From NCBI GenBank assembly GCA_023458535.1, contig JAEWYW010000038.1:1-64000 (forward strand): 64,000 nucleotides of DNA. Direction: 5' to 3'. The position numbers and the translations under genes were made by a program. Positions 15,376 through 23,124 of this stretch are shown piece after piece. The stretch's first letter is position 1, and each line of letters opens with the position of its first letter. The notes below the pieces were generated by a model. It was given only the letters and a program-made list of their open reading frames with translations. It had not been told where the DNA came from and made no database searches. The stretch comes from Bacteroidota bacterium. Its GTDB lineage: Bacteria > Bacteroidota > Bacteroidia > Flavobacteriales > Weeksellaceae.

Positions 15376-15828
15376 ATGTTGAAAGTTGGCGACCGTTTAC
15401 CAGAATTTAAAGGGAAAAATCAAGATGGTAAAGAAATTTCCTCATCGGATTTTTTAGGAAAAAAACTAATAATTTTCTTTTATCCTCAAGCCAACACCCC
15501 CACCTGCACTGTGGAAGCGTGTAATTTAAGCGACCATTACGCTCAGCTGGAAAAAGAAGGTTACCAACTATTAGGCATCAGTGCTGACAGTGAGAAAAAG
15601 CAGAAAAATTTCCATACCAAGTTCAGCTTTCCGTATGATCTTTTGGCGGATGAAAACAGGGTAGTAGTAGAAAAGTTTGGAGTTTGGCAAGAGAAGAAAA
15701 ACTTCGGGAAAACCTATATGGGTATCGTTCGCACTACTTTTCTCTTCGATGAAAAAGGAATTTGTACCAGAGTTATTACAAAAGTGACTTCAAAAACAGC
15801 TGCTCAGCAAATATTAGAGGAAAAATAA
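15376..15828 (+). CDS. bcp: Thioredoxin-dependent peroxiredoxin, Bcp/PrxQ type
   Basis: 150 aa. The motif NTPTCTVEACNLSD places the peroxidatic Cys at residue 44 and the resolving Cys at 49, five residues later, which is the BCP/PrxQ arrangement. The start LKVGDRLPEFKGKNQDGKEI and the later FPYDLLADENRVVVEKFGVW are typical too. The enzyme reduces hydrogen peroxide and organic hydroperoxides in the cytoplasm. It is transcribed divergently from the DNA-repair gene nth. It ends directly against the convergent gene at 15829 with no gap for a terminator. Confidence 0.95.
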   Translation: MLKVGDRLPEFKGKNQDGKEISSSDFLGKKLIIFFYPQANTPTCTVEACNLSDHYAQLEKEGYQLLGISADSEKKQKNFHTKFSFPYDLLADENRVVVEKFGVWQEKKNFGKTYMGIVRTTFLFDEKGICTRVITKVTSKTAAQQILEEK

Positions 15829-16503
15829 TTACCTTCTTTTTTTCTTGGTAGGATTAAGCCTCTCTTTTTCTTGCTCCAGTTGTGCTTTATATTCCTCGTT
15901 AAGTTTCTTTAAACGAGGGTTATTTTTACAGTCTTTCTTATATATTTCGGAGTATGTTCCGTTGTCTTTAATATTGGCAATACCTCCTGATTTTTTATCT
16001 ACCGTCAATGTAAAATGAGTCTTAGCATACGGGCAGTCTCGTGAAGTAACTTTTCCTAAATCGATGTAGTAATTCGTGGCATCTTCATGGTAATTTCCTG
16101 CAATATTTTTAAATTCATAATCTATTCTGTACCCATCTACAACTCCTAGTAGAGCCGCTTCCTGATAATTATCTGCCTTACCGATGAAAGGCTTTAAATC
16201 TTCCAGTTTGGTAATGTAATTCAGGTTTCCGCCTTTGCCATATACAATATAGAAGTACGAAGATTCGTTGGGCGACAAGTTAAAACCAGAAGATGGTGTT
16301 TCAAAATCTTTCTTATTTCCAGTGAGTTTTACCTCACGATCTTTACCATAATGATTGTGCATTAACACCCAAAAATCAAATTTATCATTGGGAATAATAT
16401 TTTTCAGAATATTTTCTTCGCTTGAAAAGAAACTTTTTTCCTGAGCAACAATCTTAATCCCAAATGAAAGGGTAAAAAATAAAAGTATTTTGAATTTCAG
16501 CAT
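15829..16503 (-). CDS. Hypothetical exported protein
   Basis: 224 aa with a signal peptide (MLKFKILLFFTLSFGIKIVAQ, likely cleaved after VAQ). The mature part has no family I recognise and contains NHYGKDREVKLTG, TSRDCPYAKTHFTL and a very basic, charged C-terminus (EEYKAQLEQEKERLNPTKKK), possibly coiled-coil. It follows manC by 26 bp on the same strand, so co-transcription is possible. It ends at the very base where bcp ends on the other strand. Exported, but function unknown. Confidence 0.6.
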   Translation of the reverse strand: MLKFKILLFFTLSFGIKIVAQEKSFFSSEENILKNIIPNDKFDFWVLMHNHYGKDREVKLTGNKKDFETPSSGFNLSPNESSYFYIVYGKGGNLNYITKLEDLKPFIGKADNYQEAALLGVVDGYRIDYEFKNIAGNYHEDATNYYIDLGKVTSRDCPYAKTHFTLTVDKKSGGIANIKDNGTYSEIYKKDCKNNPRLKKLNEEYKAQLEQEKERLNPTKKKRR

Positions 16504-16529
16504 GTTACAAATGTATTAAAATCAGTTAA

Positions 16530-17609
16530 TTACATGAATTTTTCTCCTTTTTTAAAGCTTTTTAAATCCAAGACATAATCTTTAATCATCTGATCATTAT
16601 CCCGCGGGCAAATCAGTAGGGCTTTATCAGTATCTACAATGATATAATTTTCTAAACCATCAATAATTACCGCTTTATTGTTTTTCACCCTAACAATATT
16701 TCCTTTTGAGTTATAGGTTAAAACGTTTTTGGAACCGATATTATTGTTGTCTTTGTCTTTATCTGTGTTTTCATATACGGATGTCCATGTTCCAACATCG
16801 CTCCAGCCAAGATCTGCAGGAATAACGTACACATTTTTTGCCTTTTCTAAAATACCATTATCAATCGATATTTTTTGAAGCTTGGGATATATTAATTCAA
16901 TACAGTAGTTTTCGTTTTCTGAATTATACTCACAAGAAGTAAACTGCAACATCATCTCAGGGAGATATTCCGAGAAAGATTTTTGAATACTCTTTACACT
17001 CCAGATAAAAATACCTGCATTCCACAAAAAATCACCACTTTCTAAAAAGGTCTTTGCTATTTCTAAAATAGGTTTTTCTGTAAAAGATAAAACTTTGTGA
17101 AGCTCTTCACCTTTTTTTTCGTCAAACTGAATGTAGCCATATCCCGTATCAGGACGAGTTGGTGTAATGCCCAATGTTACCAAATAGTCATGTTCTGATA
17201 CTACCTTGAATGCCAACTCAACCTTTTCAAGAAAGGTTTTCTCTTTAATGATAAGATGATCTGCCGGTAGAACAATCATTTTAGCATCAGGATTTATTTC
17301 TGCAATTTTATTGGCCATGTAAAGATTACATGCAGCAGTATTTTTCATTAAGGGTTCACCAACAATATTTTCAGCAGGCAGCTCTGGCAACTGTTGCTGA
17401 GATAAATTTACATACTCTTTATTGGTAATTACAAATATATTTTCCTTCGGAATTATTTGGCTAATTCTGTCGTAGGTTTGCTGAATCATGGTTCTCCCAA
17501 TGCCCAAGATATCTTGAAACTGTTTGGGAAATTTTTGTGTGCTCATCGGCCAAAAACGGCTTCCAATACCGCCCGCCATTATTACACAATATTTATCGTC
17601 TCTCAACAT
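16530..17609 (-). CDS. manC: Mannose-1-phosphate guanylyltransferase
   Basis: 359 aa. The N-terminus VIMAGGIGSRFWPMSTQKFP is the nucleotidyltransferase signature for sugar-1-phosphates with the GTP-binding Gly-rich loop and KFPKQF. Later hallmarks are VLPADHLI, GYGYIQF, FTEKP, WNAGIFIW and PADLGWSDVGTW. It makes GDP-mannose from mannose-1-phosphate and GTP for polysaccharide or glycan synthesis. It has only the transferase domain, without the fused C-terminal isomerase found in longer enzymes. It starts 2 bp after the sprT-like gene ends, in a TolC-SprT-ManC run. Confidence 0.93.
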   Translation of the reverse strand: MLRDDKYCVIMAGGIGSRFWPMSTQKFPKQFQDILGIGRTMIQQTYDRISQIIPKENIFVITNKEYVNLSQQQLPELPAENIVGEPLMKNTAACNLYMANKIAEINPDAKMIVLPADHLIIKEKTFLEKVELAFKVVSEHDYLVTLGITPTRPDTGYGYIQFDEKKGEELHKVLSFTEKPILEIAKTFLESGDFLWNAGIFIWSVKSIQKSFSEYLPEMMLQFTSCEYNSENENYCIELIYPKLQKISIDNGILEKAKNVYVIPADLGWSDVGTWTSVYENTDKDKDNNNIGSKNVLTYNSKGNIVRVKNNKAVIIDGLENYIIVDTDKALLICPRDNDQMIKDYVLDLKSFKKGEKFM

Positions 17610-17611
17610 GT

Positions 17612-18202
17612 TTAGTTACATTTTTCTACTTTTGCTAGAGGTTTGAAACTATATTTCCTGCCTGTTTGCATATTTTTACAAAGATAGTTCTTTTTAAGAT
17701 GTGCTTCAACTTGGTATTTTTGTTTCTGGTACATGAAATAATCACCAGGCGACAGCTCTTCCACAAAAACTTCCTTAGCTTCTTCGTCTTTTATATGAAA
17801 ATATCTCACCAGTTCGGTGCTCGACATAAAGTTGGCTTTTGGAGAAGTTGAAAATGGTATTAATATTCGCTGTAAATCATCTTTATAAACAGAGATGCTT
17901 TCAATAATCATCTTTCCAAAAGTGATTTTCCACTCTTTGCCGTGAGGTGAAATTCTTCTTCCAAAATTCTCGAAAGCTATGAGATGTGCCAATTCATGAG
18001 TTAAAACGAAGAAAAAAAGTTGAGGTTCCAGAGTAGAATTAATGGTGATCTCGTGTGTTCCATCTGTTTTTTTGCGATAGTCGCCAAGTTTCGAACTTCG
18101 TCCTCTAGTTATCTTTATGTGTATAAACTCTTCTGCAAACCATTTCCTGAGATAGGGAAGAGCGTTTTCGGGTAGGTATTTTTCTAAGTTGTGAACAGAC
18201 AT
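17612..18202 (-). CDS. SprT-like zinc metalloprotease domain protein
   Basis: 196 aa. The zinc motif HELAHLIAFENFG (HExxH, near residue 90) and the third ligand region PHGKEW match SprT/Spartan-like proteases. The eukaryotic relatives cut DNA-protein crosslinks; bacterial members are poorly characterised. No signal peptide, so cytoplasmic. The C-terminal part (about 130-196) is a small domain with YFMYQKQKYQVEAHLKKNYL. It abuts the tolC stop (18203) and is followed 2 bp later by manC, so the three are likely co-transcribed, although their functions are not obviously linked. Confidence 0.85.
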   Translation of the reverse strand: MSVHNLEKYLPENALPYLRKWFAEEFIHIKITRGRSSKLGDYRKKTDGTHEITINSTLEPQLFFFVLTHELAHLIAFENFGRRISPHGKEWKITFGKMIIESISVYKDDLQRILIPFSTSPKANFMSSTELVRYFHIKDEEAKEVFVEELSPGDYFMYQKQKYQVEAHLKKNYLCKNMQTGRKYSFKPLAKVEKCN

Positions 18203-19573
18203 TTATAAGCTAATCGGAATTCCTGCATAGAAATTTAAGAGTTTTACGCTAAATAAATAATTATATTTAGCTTGAGCTACAGAACCCTGCGCATTGGCAT
18301 AATTGTTACGTGCCACATTCAGATCAAAAATTGTTGTTCTTCCTGCTGCATAACTTTTTTCCGCAAAGTCTAAAGAAAGTTTTGTGCTCTTCTCAGCTTC
18401 CACAGCTGCAAGATAAATTTCGTAATTGGCATCGGTATCAAATTTTGCTTTCTGAACATTCTGTCTCACACTTTGTTTTTGCTGCTCCAAAGAATTTTTA
18501 GATAATTCTTCATTCAACTTAGATTGTTCTACCTGCAATTTTGTAATTCCCTGATTAAAAATAGGGATGTTGGCTGATAAACCTAACTGCTGAGAGAAAT
18601 TATCTTTGTACTGTTTAAATAACTGAGGATCGTCATAGGCTACCTGATAAGGGTTTCCATTTTCGTCTTGAACGGTTACATATTGTTTTTTAAGAACATT
18701 GTAATAACTTGTTCCAACGCCTGCCGATGCTGTTACGGTAGGCCAAAAGGCAGTTTTTGTAACCGTTGTTTGTGCTTCGGCGGCTTTTATTCTGCTTTCG
18801 GCGGCTTTTACCTGTGGCTGATTGCTGTAAGCATACTCTAAAACATCATTTACGGATTGTAGAGAAGAGGTGAGCATATCGTCGTAAACAGGAACATCCA
18901 CTACATCAAAGTCTTCGTAGTTGGGTAATTGAAGCAATTGCGCCAATGCAAAAAGATTTCTTCCCGTGTTTATTTCTGCAGTTTTTACATTTTGTTTTTC
19001 GCGTGCCAGAGCAGAAGCAGCTTCCGCAAGAACGGTTTGGGCAGTAGTTCCGACATCGGTGGTTATTTTGGCTCGGTCATATTGTTTCTGTGCATTTTCC
19101 TGAGCGCTTCGGGATATTTTCTCAATTTCTTTATTCAGCAAAACACTTAAATATTGCTGGGCAATCTGCAGAGAAATATCATTTTTAATGGTTTCAACAT
19201 CGTACTGACTGGCTTCTACATCGTAGTTGGCCTTGCGAACTTGCTTTTCTAGTCGGCCGTTGTTGTATATTAAAACATTTGCGGAAACTCCTAAAGAATT
19301 ATTATAATTATCCGTTCTGTTGATTAAACCTGTTGAGGAAACATTTTGTCCGAAATTGGCATTATTCGAAAAATTTGCTCCAACAGTTGGCAAGTAGGAT
19401 CTTTTGGCAATCTTTAGATTAATATCCTGATTTTTTTTTGAGATTTCATTTTGTATAACTTGTAGATTATGTTCTAAGGCGTATTCTACACATTCCTGCA
19501 GCGTCCATTTCTTCTGAGCCTGAACCCAAGCAGATGTTGAGCATACAATGAAAAATAAAACCAATTTCTTCAT
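18203..19573 (-). CDS. TolC family outer membrane efflux protein
   Basis: 456 aa with the signal peptide MKKLVLFFIVCSTSAWVQAQ. The mature start KKWTLQECVEYALEHNLQVI is the classic TolC-family opening, and long helical Ala/Gln/Lys-rich repeats of two related halves follow. It forms a trimeric outer-membrane channel for efflux pumps or type I secretion. No RND pump or membrane-fusion gene is adjacent, so it is an orphan partner here. It is the first gene of the TolC-SprT-ManC run. The nearest upstream promoter-like sequence is one mismatch from TAnnTTTG (19618-19625, minus strand). Confidence 0.92.
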   Translation of the reverse strand: MKKLVLFFIVCSTSAWVQAQKKWTLQECVEYALEHNLQVIQNEISKKNQDINLKIAKRSYLPTVGANFSNNANFGQNVSSTGLINRTDNYNNSLGVSANVLIYNNGRLEKQVRKANYDVEASQYDVETIKNDISLQIAQQYLSVLLNKEIEKISRSAQENAQKQYDRAKITTDVGTTAQTVLAEAASALAREKQNVKTAEINTGRNLFALAQLLQLPNYEDFDVVDVPVYDDMLTSSLQSVNDVLEYAYSNQPQVKAAESRIKAAEAQTTVTKTAFWPTVTASAGVGTSYYNVLKKQYVTVQDENGNPYQVAYDDPQLFKQYKDNFSQQLGLSANIPIFNQGITKLQVEQSKLNEELSKNSLEQQKQSVRQNVQKAKFDTDANYEIYLAAVEAEKSTKLSLDFAEKSYAAGRTTIFDLNVARNNYANAQGSVAQAKYNYLFSVKLLNFYAGIPISL

Positions 19574-19686
19574 AGCTGAAATTTAAGAAATAAGACGACA
19601 ATTTTGAGATTTTGTTACAAGTTTAAATGTAATTTAATGTTTTTTAAAGTCTTTTTTGAGATTTTTGCAGAACAATAATTTTTAAA

Positions 19687-20934
19687 ATGAATTCAACTGA
19701 ATACAAAAATGCTGTGGAATGGCTATTTGAACAAGCTCCCAATTACCAGATTGATGGACAGAAAGCATATAAACCGGGCTTAGAAAATATAAAAAAGCTG
19801 TGTGAGTTTTTCGGGAATCCTCAAGATGAGATCACAACAATACATATTGGAGGGACCAACGGCAAAGGTTCAACGAGTAATATGCTGGCATCGGTTTTAC
19901 AAGAACAGGGGTATAAAGTCGGACTCTACAACTCTCCGCATTTAATAGATTTTACTGAGCGGATAAAAGTAAATGGAAAAAATGCCGATCAGGATTTTGT
20001 ATATAAGTTTATAAAAAGACTTCAAAAAGACCTGCCTAAGGATATTAGACCTTCTTTCTTTGAATTTACCACTATTATGGCCTTTGAATATTTTAAACAG
20101 CAAAAGGTGGATTTTGCAATTATAGAAGTGGGTTTGGGAGGAAGATTAGATTCTACTAATATCATACATCCTTTGGTTGCCGCAATTACCAATGTAGCTC
20201 TTGATCACATGAATATTTTAGGAAATACGATCCAAGAAATAGCTAAAGAAAAAGCAGGTATTATTAAAAAGGGCATTTCTATTGTTTCTGGTGATGAAAA
20301 TATTGTAGTTAAACAAATCATCGAAGAGAAATCTAAAAATGAGGGCGCGAAGTTTATTGATGCAACATTGCTGGAAACAGATTTAACATCAGATTTAAAA
20401 GGAATTTATCAAAAGAAAAACATTAAAGTGGTAAAAGCCTTGGTAAACGAATTGAAAAATTGTGGGGTGGAAATTTTAGAACAAAGTGTAATTAAAGGAT
20501 TACAGAATGTGCATAAAAATACCGGTTTTATCGGTCGATGGTTTGAGTTTTCCAGTCAACCATTAACAATTTGTGACACAGGACACAATCAGGCAGGATT
20601 AGAAGTGGTGTTCCAGCAACTTGCGGACTATTCTCAGAAAAAGCATATTATTTTAGGTTTTGTTAATGATAAAAAGATAGATGAGGTAATTGAAATACTT
20701 CCAAAGTCAGAAAAATTTTACTTTGTAAAACCTGCGATTGCCAGAGGAAGAAGCCCTTTTGATTATGAAGAACTGTTGAAAAACGCAAAGCTAAATTATC
20801 AGATTTTCAATGATGTACAGTCGGGTTATCTTGCCGCAAAGGAAAATTGCAAAGCTGATGAGATGATTTTTATAGGTGGAAGTAATTTTGTGGTAGGAGA
20901 ATTTTTAGAAAAAAATTTGGAGATAAAGCAATAA
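19687..20934 (+). CDS. folC: Bifunctional folylpolyglutamate synthase/dihydrofolate synthase
   Basis: 415 aa. The Mur-ligase-like ATP-binding motif HIGGTNGKGSTSNMLAS (around residue 57) is followed by YNSPHLIDFTERIKVNG, EVGLGGRLDSTNI and TNVALDHMNILG, all FolC hallmarks. The C-terminal domain contains GRWFEF and CDTGHNQAG. It adds glutamate to dihydropteroate and to folates. It is divergent from tolC. The tRNA-Val promoter begins inside its last codons (20916). Confidence 0.95.
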   Translation: MNSTEYKNAVEWLFEQAPNYQIDGQKAYKPGLENIKKLCEFFGNPQDEITTIHIGGTNGKGSTSNMLASVLQEQGYKVGLYNSPHLIDFTERIKVNGKNADQDFVYKFIKRLQKDLPKDIRPSFFEFTTIMAFEYFKQQKVDFAIIEVGLGGRLDSTNIIHPLVAAITNVALDHMNILGNTIQEIAKEKAGIIKKGISIVSGDENIVVKQIIEEKSKNEGAKFIDATLLETDLTSDLKGIYQKKNIKVVKALVNELKNCGVEILEQSVIKGLQNVHKNTGFIGRWFEFSSQPLTICDTGHNQAGLEVVFQQLADYSQKKHIILGFVNDKKIDEVIEILPKSEKFYFVKPAIARGRSPFDYEELLKNAKLNYQIFNDVQSGYLAAKENCKADEMIFIGGSNFVVGEFLEKNLEIKQ

Positions 20935-20946
20935 GTTGTATATTTG
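20916..20946 (+). promoter_or_regulatory. Promoter of the tRNA-Val pair
   Basis: TTTG at 20916-20919, a 19-bp spacer and TATATTTG at 20939-20946 form a textbook Bacteroidota promoter, 30 bp before the first tRNA. The upstream half overlaps the end of folC. Confidence 0.8.
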
Positions 20947-20976
20947 CACCACTCAAAACGAGAAAATTTCTCTTGA

Positions 20977-21051
20977 GGGTTCTTAGCTCAGTTGGTTCAG
21001 AGCATCTGGTTTACACCCAGAGGGTCGGGGGTTCGAATCCCTCAGGACCCA
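20977..21051 (+). tRNA. tRNA-Val (anticodon TAC), copy 1
   Basis: 75 nt. The acceptor stem GGGTTCT pairs with AGGACCC. The D-arm has AGCTCAGTTGG, the anticodon arm is TCTGG-TTTACAC-CCAGA giving anticodon TAC (Val), and the T-arm has GGGGGTTCGAATCCCTC. The discriminator base is A and the CCA end is not encoded. Confidence 0.96.
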
Positions 21052-21082
21052 CAGAAGGTTCGAAAATCCTTTAAAAAATTTC

Positions 21083-21157
21083 GGGTTCTTAGCTCAGTTG
21101 GTTCAGAGCATCTGGTTTACACCCAGAGGGTCGGGGGTTCGAATCCCTCAGGACCCA
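21083..21157 (+). tRNA. tRNA-Val (anticodon TAC), copy 2
   Basis: Identical over all 75 nt to the copy at 20977-21051, from which it is separated by a 31-bp spacer. Both are likely cut from one transcript that ends at the hairpin at 21160-21187. Confidence 0.96.
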
Positions 21158-21159
21158 CA

Positions 21160-21187
21160 AAAATCTTCCAAAATATTGGGAGATTTT
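21160..21187 (+). terminator. Terminator of the tRNA operon
   Basis: Arms AAAATCTTCC (21160-21169) and GGGAGATTTT (21178-21187), with one G-U pair, are followed by a T run. Confidence 0.75.
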
Positions 21188-21218
21188 TTTGTTTAATACT
21201 GTATTCATCATTTATGAT

Positions 21219-21250
21219 AAAAAACCTCTCAAAATTATGAGAGGTTTTTT
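21219..21250. terminator. Bidirectional terminator between the tRNAs and the DUF6909-type gene
   Basis: Perfect 13-bp arms (21219-21231 and 21238-21250, core ACCTCTCA / TGAGAGGT) have A/T tails on both sides. It lies 4 bp beyond the stop of the minus-strand gene. Confidence 0.85.
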
Positions 21251-21253
21251 AAA

Positions 21254-22930
21254 TCAGTTGCTACTGCTGTTGAATATTTTTTCCAAAATTTTCAGCGTAA
21301 TCAAATATGTAGGTTTTACACCTGTTAAGCCTAAACCTCCCGAAGATAGTGTGCTTCCTGTTTCCAAAGGATTGTCGGATGCGTAATAAGCATAACAAAG
21401 GAAAAGATCTTCTGAAATATGATGCCTTATTTTTGAGGCCACCTGAATGGCTTTTTGGTAATGTGCACCCTCCATTTCCAGTCCTACCGCTTTCCAAGAA
21501 GTATCCATGAAATACTGAAGAATATCTTTGTTCTGTAGAGAGGTTCCTAAAACCGTCACCATGCTTCCTTCAAAAGCTTCTAAATCATCATCCTCAAAAT
21601 CTTCAAGTTTCAAAGCATTTTCAAAAGGATAATTATCTGCTGTTCCTTCAAAAATATGAGAAGTAGGTATCATGATATCTCCCTTTTCACCCTTTAAAAT
21701 ACCCGCTTTTCCCATTATAGATATTGATTTTACCTTCATTGTGAACACCTTATCCTCGAAAGCATAAGGCCTTAAAAGTTCATCCATAATCTCAAAAGCT
21801 TGCTCACCAAAAGCATAGTCAAAAACCAGAACTACATCATCACCAGAAAACTTGGTGTTGGCGAACGGTGTATTTTTAAGATCAATTTTGCTTAAATCAA
21901 TGATTTGAACATCGATATTGCTACCGCTGTTGTCATCAATATAAATCATGCCCTTTTCCAAAGCATATTCCAAAACTTTCTCTCTGAGGTCTTTTTTATT
22001 GCTGATATCTTCATACAGTTTATAATCTACCTCTTTCTGATTTTTCTTTTTGAGCGCATCATTGGCAAAAAGCATATTTTTTACCGAATGCATATTGGCT
22101 GAAATAATGTGCAGTGGACGCATGTGTAGATCGGCAGCGACTAAAACATCTTTTACGCTGTTCGCCCAGGCTTCTCCAAACAAGTGGTGACCGACTCTTT
22201 CCCTTAAAATAGAACTGAAATGAACTTCTCTTTCACGTATTTTTTTAAAATCCATTAAACTTTCATTTCCTAAGTAATAGATGATCTTAAAAAGGCGATC
22301 TGGATTATTGTCATCTCCGAAACTGTGATAAGCATTAAGGGTTTCTTCGAAAGTTCTTCCCAATAATGACGAAAGGTGGATGAGTGCTACTTCCTTTTCT
22401 TTTCTATTGAATTTTTTCTCGCCCTTGGCTACTTCTTCAATAATTCTCCAGGCTCTGGAAGGCTTATAGTCTTCGTCTGCAGCAAATGCCAGTTCACGAA
22501 TTTTATCTGCTTCAATATATAAAAAGGTGAGATGGGTAAGTATATCATAAATCTCTGAACGACCCAACAAAACCTCAATATTCATCTGGTGCTCATCTAT
22601 GCGGTAGCAGTTTCTTCTTCTTTTTTTAGGGATAATCAGTTGGAAACCACCTTTTTCAAAGCCTTCATCTGATGTTAGATAGACAAAAGAACATTCTTCT
22701 ATGCCTTCAGGAAGTCTGTCTAAAACATATAATAATCCGTCCAGTTCAATTTTATTGGCAACATTAATGGTGCCGTATATTTCTGGGTTAATGAGTTGCA
22801 GTTGTTGGCGCAAGTTTTCACCCGAAACGCCTGATGGTTTAAAAAAACCTCTATAAAACAAATGTCGCATGGTAACGTAGATTCTTTCTATAGCTTCCGT
22901 CGTCACTCTTGCGCGTGAATAGTTTACCAT
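21254..22930 (-). CDS. DUF6909-type protein with a nucleoside-phosphorylase-like C-terminal domain
   Basis: 558 aa from ATG 22930. The in-frame ATG at 22948 overlaps the -7 box and is unlikely. The first 300 residues are helical with no motif I know (VNYSRARVTTEAIERIYVTM). From about residue 350 the pattern changes to VVLVFDYAFGEQAFEIMDEL, SISIMGKAGILKGEKGDIM, IPTSHIFEG and KAVGLEMEGAHYQKAI. The glycine-rich strand-turn and the G-L-E-M-E-G motif resemble the purine nucleoside phosphorylase/AMP nucleosidase superfamily. I believe the family is the Bacteroidota DUF6909 group, from memory. Cytoplasmic; substrate unknown. Confidence 0.7.
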   Translation of the reverse strand: MVNYSRARVTTEAIERIYVTMRHLFYRGFFKPSGVSGENLRQQLQLINPEIYGTINVANKIELDGLLYVLDRLPEGIEECSFVYLTSDEGFEKGGFQLIIPKKRRRNCYRIDEHQMNIEVLLGRSEIYDILTHLTFLYIEADKIRELAFAADEDYKPSRAWRIIEEVAKGEKKFNRKEKEVALIHLSSLLGRTFEETLNAYHSFGDDNNPDRLFKIIYYLGNESLMDFKKIREREVHFSSILRERVGHHLFGEAWANSVKDVLVAADLHMRPLHIISANMHSVKNMLFANDALKKKNQKEVDYKLYEDISNKKDLREKVLEYALEKGMIYIDDNSGSNIDVQIIDLSKIDLKNTPFANTKFSGDDVVLVFDYAFGEQAFEIMDELLRPYAFEDKVFTMKVKSISIMGKAGILKGEKGDIMIPTSHIFEGTADNYPFENALKLEDFEDDDLEAFEGSMVTVLGTSLQNKDILQYFMDTSWKAVGLEMEGAHYQKAIQVASKIRHHISEDLFLCYAYYASDNPLETGSTLSSGGLGLTGVKPTYLITLKILEKIFNSSSN

Positions 22931-22945
22931 AATATAAATTTCATA

Positions 22946-22953
22946 CAAAGATA
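22946..22953 (-). promoter_or_regulatory. Promoter -7 box of the DUF6909-type gene
   Basis: On the minus strand this reads TATCTTTG, a full TAnnTTTG match. It covers the ATG at 22948 and sits 15 bp before the ATG at 22930, which favours the latter. Confidence 0.65.
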
Positions 22954-23072
22954 ATGATATCTACAGTTGATGCTTATTAAACCATTATTAATCTTACACC
23001 CTTTTTATTAAATTATATTAAATATTTCATAGTTTAAGCTAATTTATATTTTAAAGCCACCCTAATTATTAT

Positions 23073-23080
23073 TATATTTG
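23073..23080 (+). promoter_or_regulatory. Promoter -7 box of the T9SS-secreted protein gene
   Basis: TATATTTG matches TAnnTTTG, 44 bp before the ATG at 23125. The 22931-23124 gap is otherwise very AT-rich with no other feature seen. Confidence 0.6.
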
Positions 23081-23124
23081 ATTATATAATATTTTTCCCT
23101 TAACCTTATAAAATTAGAATTATT

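Noticed and set aside
20992..21240. 82-aa open frame across the two tRNA genes
   Set aside because: It reads the two identical tRNA-Val genes as protein; the repeats in the peptide are just the tRNA sequence.
21254..22930. DUF6909-type gene as part of an anti-phage system
   Set aside because: Phosphorylase-like domains do occur in defence proteins, but the neighbours are folC, tRNAs and a secreted protein, all core-like, and no defence partner is present.
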